The translations under genes were made by a program, and so were the position numbers. The notes under the pieces were generated by a model that was not told the DNA's origin, did no database searches, and was given only the letters and a program-made list of their open reading frames with translations. DNA of 11,702 bases from Bacteroidota bacterium (GTDB lineage Bacteria; Bacteroidota; Bacteroidia; B-17B0; Aurantibacillaceae): the NCBI GenBank assembly GCA_025359355.1, contig JANYGR010000052.1:1-11702 (forward strand), in the 5' to 3' direction. Below, in pieces: positions 6,989 to 11,702 of this stretch (position 1 is its first letter; each line of letters begins with the position of its first letter).

Positions 6989-7104
6989 ATAATATATTTT
7001 ATTTAAAAATGAATACACTATTAATTTGTACAACTAAAAAATGAAATTCTAGACAGTAATTTTTTTAGATTAATTAATTTAAAAATAATTTAAAAACAAA
7101 CAAA

Positions 7105-7308
7105 ATGAAAAAAGTAACATTAACAGGCAAATTAAGCCTAAACAAAGAAACTATTGCAAAATTAAATGATGCCCAAATGAATAATGTTAAAGGTGGGGCT
7201 TTGGATGCTAAACCATTAACATTATTTGCATCTCGTTGTCATCAATGTGGAACTTGCGTAAGCTGTGCATCTGGCTGTTTAAGTGTTTTTAGTTGTGACG
7301 CTGCATAA
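7105..7308 (+). CDS. Class I lanthipeptide precursor peptide (67 aa, six core cysteines)
   Basis: The 67-residue peptide has a leader (1-31) carrying the Bacteroidetes lanthipeptide-type segment LSLNKETIAKLN and ending in KGG31. The core (32-67) has six Cys (45, 48, 51, 54, 58, 64) and seven Ser/Thr (Thr39, Ser43, Thr50, Ser53, Ser56, Ser60, Ser63), enough for up to six lanthionine or methyllanthionine rings. The first four Cys repeat every three residues (CxxCxxCxxC). LanB and LanC are encoded just downstream, identifying it as their substrate. The leader would direct LanB binding and remain until export. The single proline, Pro37, lies two residues before the first modifiable Thr. A perfect 16-bp hairpin follows the stop codon. 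A zinc-binding CxxC protein is an alternative for the Cys pattern alone, but the leader and context argue against it. Ring topology cannot be read from the sequence. Confidence 0.94.
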   Translation: MKKVTLTGKLSLNKETIAKLNDAQMNNVKGGALDAKPLTLFASRCHQCGTCVSCASGCLSVFSCDAA

Positions 7309-7320
7309 TTCTTTAAACTC

Positions 7321-7356
7321 ATCACTACTATTTCAGTTTTCTGAAATAGTAGTGAT
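7321..7356 (+). terminator. Perfect 16-bp hairpin between precursor and modification genes, attenuator-like
   Basis: ATCACTACTATTTCAG (7321-7336) and CTGAAATAGTAGTGAT (7341-7356) pair perfectly around a TTTT loop. The stem begins 12 bp after the precursor stop codon and ends 18 bp before the peptidase start codon. It is followed by TTAAATAA rather than a long T run, so partial termination, or protection of the precursor mRNA 3' end, is more likely than complete termination. That would yield more precursor than enzyme from one transcript. A 7-bp direct repeat, TAAACTC, flanks it at 7314-7320 and 7362-7368. Confidence 0.7.
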
Positions 7357-7374
7357 TTAAATAAACTCTTAAAT

Positions 7375-8898
7375 ATGAAAACATATTTAGTATTACTTTT
7401 AATATTTACACAAAGTGTTTTTTCTCAAAACACTCTTAGTGAAAATCAAATTAGTTCGCTATACAAATTAGGAAAAAAATGGGGAGCGTATAAATATTTT
7501 TTTTCTCAAAAAGATTCAGTTAAATTGAATGTAGATAGTTTGTTACTGTCTAATATAGATAAGATTTTAAATAAAGATGAAATAGGTAATTTATATTTAT
7601 TTGATGATAGTATAATTATTGGTTTCAAAACTAAAAAAAACTCAAAATATGTTACGTTTTCACCAGTTGGAAATGCAATTTTTTCATCCGATAAACAATA
7701 TTCCGATTTAGACTTTCCGAACACGCCTCAATTGAGGTTGTTAGCACTTTTCAGACTTTGGAATGCTATTGAATATTTTGCTCCCAATAAAGATCTAGCA
7801 ATACCATCTTGGGACTCTGTTCTTAAAATAAATATACCAATATTCTATAGTATATATGATTTAAAAAAATATAATTATGCTTTAATGGAAATGTTAGGCT
7901 GTCTTCAAGATGGCCATGCAATACCATTTTGTAAAGAACGTAATGATTTTTTTGGAAATGTTTTTCCTTTCATTATTAAGTATATAGAAGGTAAAGCAAT
8001 TGTAGCTGAAATTTATGATAAAAAATTATGTAAACGTGCAGGTATTAAAATAGGTGATGAGGTGATTTCTGTTAATAATGAAAATCAAATAACTAAGATG
8101 CAGAATAATCTCAAATATATTAGTTTTACTAACACTGTCTCAAAACATAATATTGCTTTAAATAATGTAGCTTATAGTGAAAAAAAAGTAGCGTTAAAAT
8201 ATTATTCTAATTCTAATAAAGACACAGTTAATACTCAATTGAAGTTAATTGGACTACTTAAAAATGAATTTACAACACTCAGAAAATATTTAAAAAATAA
8301 AATTGGCTTGTCAACTTATAATGATGTTTTGTATTTCGATTTAATTCATTGTAATAAAAAAGAGATTAATTACTTTGTGTTAAATGCAAAACGTTACGAT
8401 AAATTAATTTTAGATTTAAGGGGTTATCCAAATACATTTGTTATTGATAAAATTGTAAATACATTATTTACAGAGCCTGCTGTTGTTGCACAATTTAAAA
8501 AACCAAGTACTGCAACTGTCGGCTGTTTTGAAAGCTTTTACGACACAATAACACCCATTAATAAAACCAACTCTTTTAATGGTAAAATTGTACTATTAGT
8601 TGATGAAACAACTTTAAGTGAAGGAGAATATACTACCATGATGTTTCAAGCATTGGCAAAAAACATTACCACAATTGGAGAATATACAGCTGGTGCCGAT
8701 GGGAATGTTAACTTTGTGTTTTTACCAGGTAAGGTTAGGGCTATGTTTACGGGTTTAAAAGTGTTGTATCCAAATGGAGAAGAAACACAAAATAAAGGTG
8801 TTAAAATAAACTATCACATAGCAAATGATAAAATTAAAAATATTCTTGATAAAAAAGATGTTCAATTAGAATACGCAATAGATTTTTTAAAAAAATAA
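7375..8898 (+). CDS. Exported S41-family (C-terminal processing-like) peptidase with PDZ domain
   Basis: The 507-aa protein begins with a signal peptide ending VFSQ (residues 1-18), placing it in the periplasm or outside the cell. An S41-type N-terminal region (about 105-185) contains LFRLWNAIEYFAPN and the LQDGH motif (Asp179, Gly180, His181). A PDZ-like segment follows (about 198-250) with AGIKIGDEVISVN. The peptidase core (about 310-480) has the nucleophile-type segment TLSEGEY (Ser415), then GEYTAGADG. In Tsp/CtpA-type S41 enzymes a lysine is expected in the TxGK position; here it is Ala441-Asp442, as in the tricorn-like S41 branch, so the catalytic set probably differs from a Ser-Lys dyad. 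It sits between precursor and LanC, 4 bp before LanC, so it belongs to the operon. Roles in leader removal, product trimming or immunity are all possible and unproved. Confidence 0.93.
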   Translation: MKTYLVLLLIFTQSVFSQNTLSENQISSLYKLGKKWGAYKYFFSQKDSVKLNVDSLLLSNIDKILNKDEIGNLYLFDDSIIIGFKTKKNSKYVTFSPVGNAIFSSDKQYSDLDFPNTPQLRLLALFRLWNAIEYFAPNKDLAIPSWDSVLKINIPIFYSIYDLKKYNYALMEMLGCLQDGHAIPFCKERNDFFGNVFPFIIKYIEGKAIVAEIYDKKLCKRAGIKIGDEVISVNNENQITKMQNNLKYISFTNTVSKHNIALNNVAYSEKKVALKYYSNSNKDTVNTQLKLIGLLKNEFTTLRKYLKNKIGLSTYNDVLYFDLIHCNKKEINYFVLNAKRYDKLILDLRGYPNTFVIDKIVNTLFTEPAVVAQFKKPSTATVGCFESFYDTITPINKTNSFNGKIVLLVDETTLSEGEYTTMMFQALAKNITTIGEYTAGADGNVNFVFLPGKVRAMFTGLKVLYPNGEETQNKGVKINYHIANDKIKNILDKKDVQLEYAIDFLKK

Positions 8899-8902
8899 AA
8901 TC

Positions 8903-10027
8903 ATGATTAATGAAGTATTGAATAATATTAAAAATGAATTACTAAAAAACAACGGCAGTTCAAACTCTATTTTATCAGGTAATTCTGGCATATGTTTGTT
9001 TTGGTATCATTATAATTTATATAAAAAAAACGAAGATAGTTTTGGTGTATTTCAAAACTCATTAGAAGAAGTGTTTGATTCATTTAATCTTAATCAAGAA
9101 ATTTTAACATACAGCAATGGCACTATAGGAGTGTTATTTCTATTGGAATTTTTTAAAAAAAAGGGTGTTATTGATTCTGAAATAATTGAGCAAGATATAT
9201 ACGATGAAATAAATAAGTATGCTGTATATGAATTAGATAACAATAATTATGATATCTTACATGGTGGTTTAGGAACATTAATGCCAACAAATTTAGCCAA
9301 CAAAACTGATAAAAAATTAGTTGATCTGCTTTTTAAAAAAATAAATTCTAATGATAATCTCTTTTTATGGAATGATTTTTTCACTGAACAAATTCATTTT
9401 AATTTAGGCTTAGCTCATGGTAATCCAGGTTATCTTGCAATTTTGGTTCAAAATAAATTTTTTCTAACTCCATCTAATTTTAAAAAAGTAGAAAAAATAA
9501 TTAAATCAATTAAATCATTTAAAATCGAAAACGCTACATTATCTTTGTATCCAAATTACTCGAGTAATCAAAACTCATCTCGATTAGGCTGGTGTTATGG
9601 CGATTTGGGTATAGCTTCTGCATTTTGGCAAGCTGGTAAAGCTTTTAATGAAGATGCTTGGCAGCAAGAATCAATTGATATAATGTTACATAGCGCTAAA
9701 CGTAAAAATTTAACAGAAAATGGAGTGCTTGATGCTGGTATTTGTCATGGTGCGGCTGGTATAGCGCATTTTTTTAACCGTTTTTATAAAGAAACAGGTA
9801 TTAAAGAATTTGATGAGGCTCGCTGGTATTGGTTAGATGAAACATTAAAAATGGCTAAACATAACGATGGTTTGGCAGGTTATAAATCTTGGCATGGTGA
9901 TAATAAAGAATGGATTAATGACTATAGTTTATTAGAAGGCATTGCAGGCATAGGCCTAGTATTATTAGGTTTTTTAACAGATGATGTGGAGGATTTAGAT
10001 TGGGATAGATGCTTATTATTGAGTTAA
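8903..10027 (+). CDS. lanC: Class I lanthipeptide cyclase LanC
   Basis: This cytoplasmic zinc enzyme adds precursor Cys thiols to dehydroalanine and dehydrobutyrine, forming lanthionine rings. The 374-aa protein shows the LanC toroid motifs: AHGNPG (His172), GWCYGDLG with zinc ligand Cys231, and ICHGAAG with zinc ligands Cys281 and His282. Late repeats include SLLEGIAGIGLVLLGF near the C-terminus, typical of the last alpha-toroid helices. All three zinc ligands are present, so it should be active. The start lies 4 bp after the peptidase stop codon and its stop is 8 bp before LanB, indicating one operon. Its length is on the short side of normal for LanC. Confidence 0.97.
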   Translation: MINEVLNNIKNELLKNNGSSNSILSGNSGICLFWYHYNLYKKNEDSFGVFQNSLEEVFDSFNLNQEILTYSNGTIGVLFLLEFFKKKGVIDSEIIEQDIYDEINKYAVYELDNNNYDILHGGLGTLMPTNLANKTDKKLVDLLFKKINSNDNLFLWNDFFTEQIHFNLGLAHGNPGYLAILVQNKFFLTPSNFKKVEKIIKSIKSFKIENATLSLYPNYSSNQNSSRLGWCYGDLGIASAFWQAGKAFNEDAWQQESIDIMLHSAKRKNLTENGVLDAGICHGAAGIAHFFNRFYKETGIKEFDEARWYWLDETLKMAKHNDGLAGYKSWHGDNKEWINDYSLLEGIAGIGLVLLGFLTDDVEDLDWDRCLLLS

Positions 10028-10035
10028 TTTATACA

Positions 10036-11702
10036 ATGAAAAACTTACAATTCCTTCCTCAATTAATATTTCGGTCAGCAATATGTTCAACCAATAAACA
10101 AACGGATGATTCTATCTTCAACGAAGCTTTGTATTTATCTACTCCAACATTTTACGATGAATATCAAAAACATATAGATAAGCCAATTAAGGATACTAAA
10201 GAACTTAAAAAATTAAATATATCAATATATAAATATCAAACGCGCGCTAGCCATCGTTGTACTCCCTTTGGTTTGTTTGCTGGATTAAGTATTGGAGAAT
10301 GGGATTCTAATAATAATATTAGTATCGATGCTGATTTGAAAAAATCACTAAACCGTAAAACACGTTTAGATATGAATGTGCTTTGCGGTTTAGCACAAGA
10401 GTTAGCTAAACAAGATTTTATTAAACCACATTTATTATTTTATCCAAATTCAAGTATTTATTTGGTTGGTAATAGTTATAGGTATGTTGAGTATTACTAT
10501 ACTAATAATATGCGTTTTCATAAAATAAACAAAGTTGACTTTAGCGACTATTTACAACATATTTTAAATGAAAGTAAATTTGGTTTAACTCATCATCAAT
10601 TAACTACATTACTTGTAAGTAATGATATTACAAAAGAGGAAGCCTCTGACTTTATCGATGAGTTAATTACTTCTCAACTCTTAATTAATCAATTAGAGCC
10701 TACGGTTACTGGTCGTGATTATTTTGAGACAATCATATTAAATTTAAAAAGTATTAATGCAATAAATCAAAGTAACAATTTAAGTCAACTCATAATAGAC
10801 TTAGAAGAAGTTGACTATGCTATCAAAAAAATTGATGGCGCTGTGTTTAATAACATTGAAGCTTATAAAACCATCCATCAACAATTAAAACATATTTTAC
10901 CAGAATTAACTGAAACAAATTTATTTCAAACTGATTTATATAAAGCAACAATTAGTAATGCATTAGATAGTAACATTCAAAACCAATTAAAAAACACTAT
11001 ACAGTTTTTAAATAAAATTAGCCCAAAAACCCCTAATAAAACACTACAGGAATTCAAAAAAAGATTTTCGGAGCGTTATGAAGATTATGAAATACCTTTA
11101 TTAGTGGCTTTAGATACCGAAACGGGAGTTGGTTATCCTGCAAACGATGTTAATGGTGTAAATGAATTAATTGAAGATATTTATGCTATGGGTAGTAGCG
11201 CAAATGATAGTGAATTTAAATGGAATGAATTACAGGCTCTATTGTTAAAGTTAATTACAAAAAGTGATAAACAACATAAAAAAATAATTGAAATTAGTGA
11301 AGCAGATTTTAAAGGTGTCGACTTTTCGGAAGGAAATTTACCAAATACATTTTCTGTGATGTTCAAAGTATTAAATGCAGCTACACATAAAATTGATATA
11401 AGTAGTATAGGAAGTAGTTCTGCAATCAATTTATTGGGGCGTTTTGCTGGAGGTAATACAGAATTAAATAACATTGTAAATACAATTGCCGATTTTGAGC
11501 AAAAACAAAATCCAGAGAAAATCCTTGCGGAAATTGTTCATTTGCCCGAAAGCAGAGTCGGTAATATTTTAGCTCGTCCAAGTTTTAGATCTTTTGAAAT
11601 TCCATACTTAGCAAAAAGTTCTGTAGAAGATTCTTTTCAAATAAAAATGGATGATTTAACCTTAAAAATAAAAGGTGATAAAATTATTTTATTTGATAAA
11701 CG
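10036..11702 (+). CDS. lanB: Class I lantibiotic dehydratase LanB, N-terminal part (cut by window end)
   Basis: The open frame runs from ATG at 10036 to the window edge, giving 555 residues with no stop. It matches the lantibiotic dehydratase N-terminal (glutamylation) domain: YQTRASHRCTPFGLFAG, with TPFGLFAG at residues 76-83, is the hallmark segment, and KTRLDMNVLC follows near residue 113. LanB enzymes activate precursor Ser/Thr with glutamate from glutamyl-tRNA and then eliminate it. Whether the elimination (SpaB_C-type) domain is fused or encoded separately, as in some Bacteroidetes clusters such as the pinensins, cannot be seen. It is 8 bp after LanC, in the same operon. The LanC-before-LanB order differs from nisin-type clusters. 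Composition matches its neighbours. Confidence 0.95.
   Translation, partial: MKNLQFLPQLIFRSAICSTNKQTDDSIFNEALYLSTPTFYDEYQKHIDKPIKDTKELKKLNISIYKYQTRASHRCTPFGLFAGLSIGEWDSNNNISIDADLKKSLNRKTRLDMNVLCGLAQELAKQDFIKPHLLFYPNSSIYLVGNSYRYVEYYYTNNMRFHKINKVDFSDYLQHILNESKFGLTHHQLTTLLVSNDITKEEASDFIDELITSQLLINQLEPTVTGRDYFETIILNLKSINAINQSNNLSQLIIDLEEVDYAIKKIDGAVFNNIEAYKTIHQQLKHILPELTETNLFQTDLYKATISNALDSNIQNQLKNTIQFLNKISPKTPNKTLQEFKKRFSERYEDYEIPLLVALDTETGVGYPANDVNGVNELIEDIYAMGSSANDSEFKWNELQALLLKLITKSDKQHKKIIEISEADFKGVDFSEGNLPNTFSVMFKVLNAATHKIDISSIGSSSAINLLGRFAGGNTELNNIVNTIADFEQKQNPEKILAEIVHLPESRVGNILARPSFRSFEIPYLAKSSVEDSFQIKMDDLTLKIKGDKIILFDK

Noticed and set aside
7009..7044. Short upstream frame (MNTLLICTTKK) before the lanthipeptide precursor
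   Set aside because: Eleven codons with no attenuator-like pairing seen; not enough to call a leader peptide gene.
7237..7278. CxxCxxCxxC as a zinc-ribbon or metal-binding protein
   Set aside because: The lanthipeptide-type leader ending in GG and the adjacent LanC and LanB make a lanthipeptide core the better reading.
7506..7724. 72-codon open frame on the minus strand
   Set aside because: Antisense to the S41 peptidase N-terminal region, with no motif of its own.
11181..11474. 97-codon open frame on the minus strand
   Set aside because: Antisense to LanB; the hydrophobic translation is a by-product of the AT-rich complementary frame.

Overview
The window is very AT-rich. Its proteins have Bacteroidetes-type features: secreted proteins end their signal peptides in FSQ, start codons lack Shine-Dalgarno sequences, and TATATTTG boxes fit the Bacteroidetes -7 element TAnnTTTG. 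I read it as a flavobacterial chromosome segment carrying most of a class I lanthipeptide (RiPP) gene cluster with a dedicated sensory system. This assignment comes from sequence reading only; no database was searched.

Layout. Positions 1-210 hold a strong terminator hairpin framed by imperfect inverted repeats with a TGTCCG core, which may be the edge of an old mobile element. Positions 270-998 encode a secreted protein of unknown function. Positions 999-1440 are gene-poor. Positions 1488-1637 (minus strand) encode a 49-residue peptide with a lanthipeptide-type double-glycine leader but no cysteine in its core. It is divergently transcribed from a four-helix LytS-like histidine kinase (1753-2787). 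A prolyl oligopeptidase lipoprotein follows (2903-5104), then a second, paralogous kinase (5189-6220) and a LytTR response regulator (6225-6941). Next come the lanthipeptide precursor with six core cysteines (7105-7308), a PDZ/S41 peptidase (7375-8898), the LanC cyclase (8903-10027) and the first 555 residues of the LanB dehydratase (10036 to the window end).

How the genes fit together. LanB would dehydrate Ser and Thr in the precursor core using glutamyl-tRNA, and LanC would join Cys thiols to them, giving (methyl)lanthionine rings. No transporter is seen; it presumably lies beyond 11702. The two kinases and the LytTR regulator resemble the peptide-sensing circuits that control bacteriocins in Gram-positive bacteria. 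The cysteine-free peptide beside kinase 1 is a candidate signal.

The main new observation is that both peptides share the pattern GG-x5-P-x-T. The single proline of each lies exactly six residues after the double glycine, and the cluster encodes a proline-specific oligopeptidase. This suggests two-step maturation, with cleavage at GG followed by post-proline trimming of both the antibiotic and the signal peptide. Candidate regulatory DNA supports a dedicated circuit: LytTR-like direct repeats 21 bp apart lie just upstream of the precursor, and a tandem 9-bp repeat lies between the two divergent -7 boxes.
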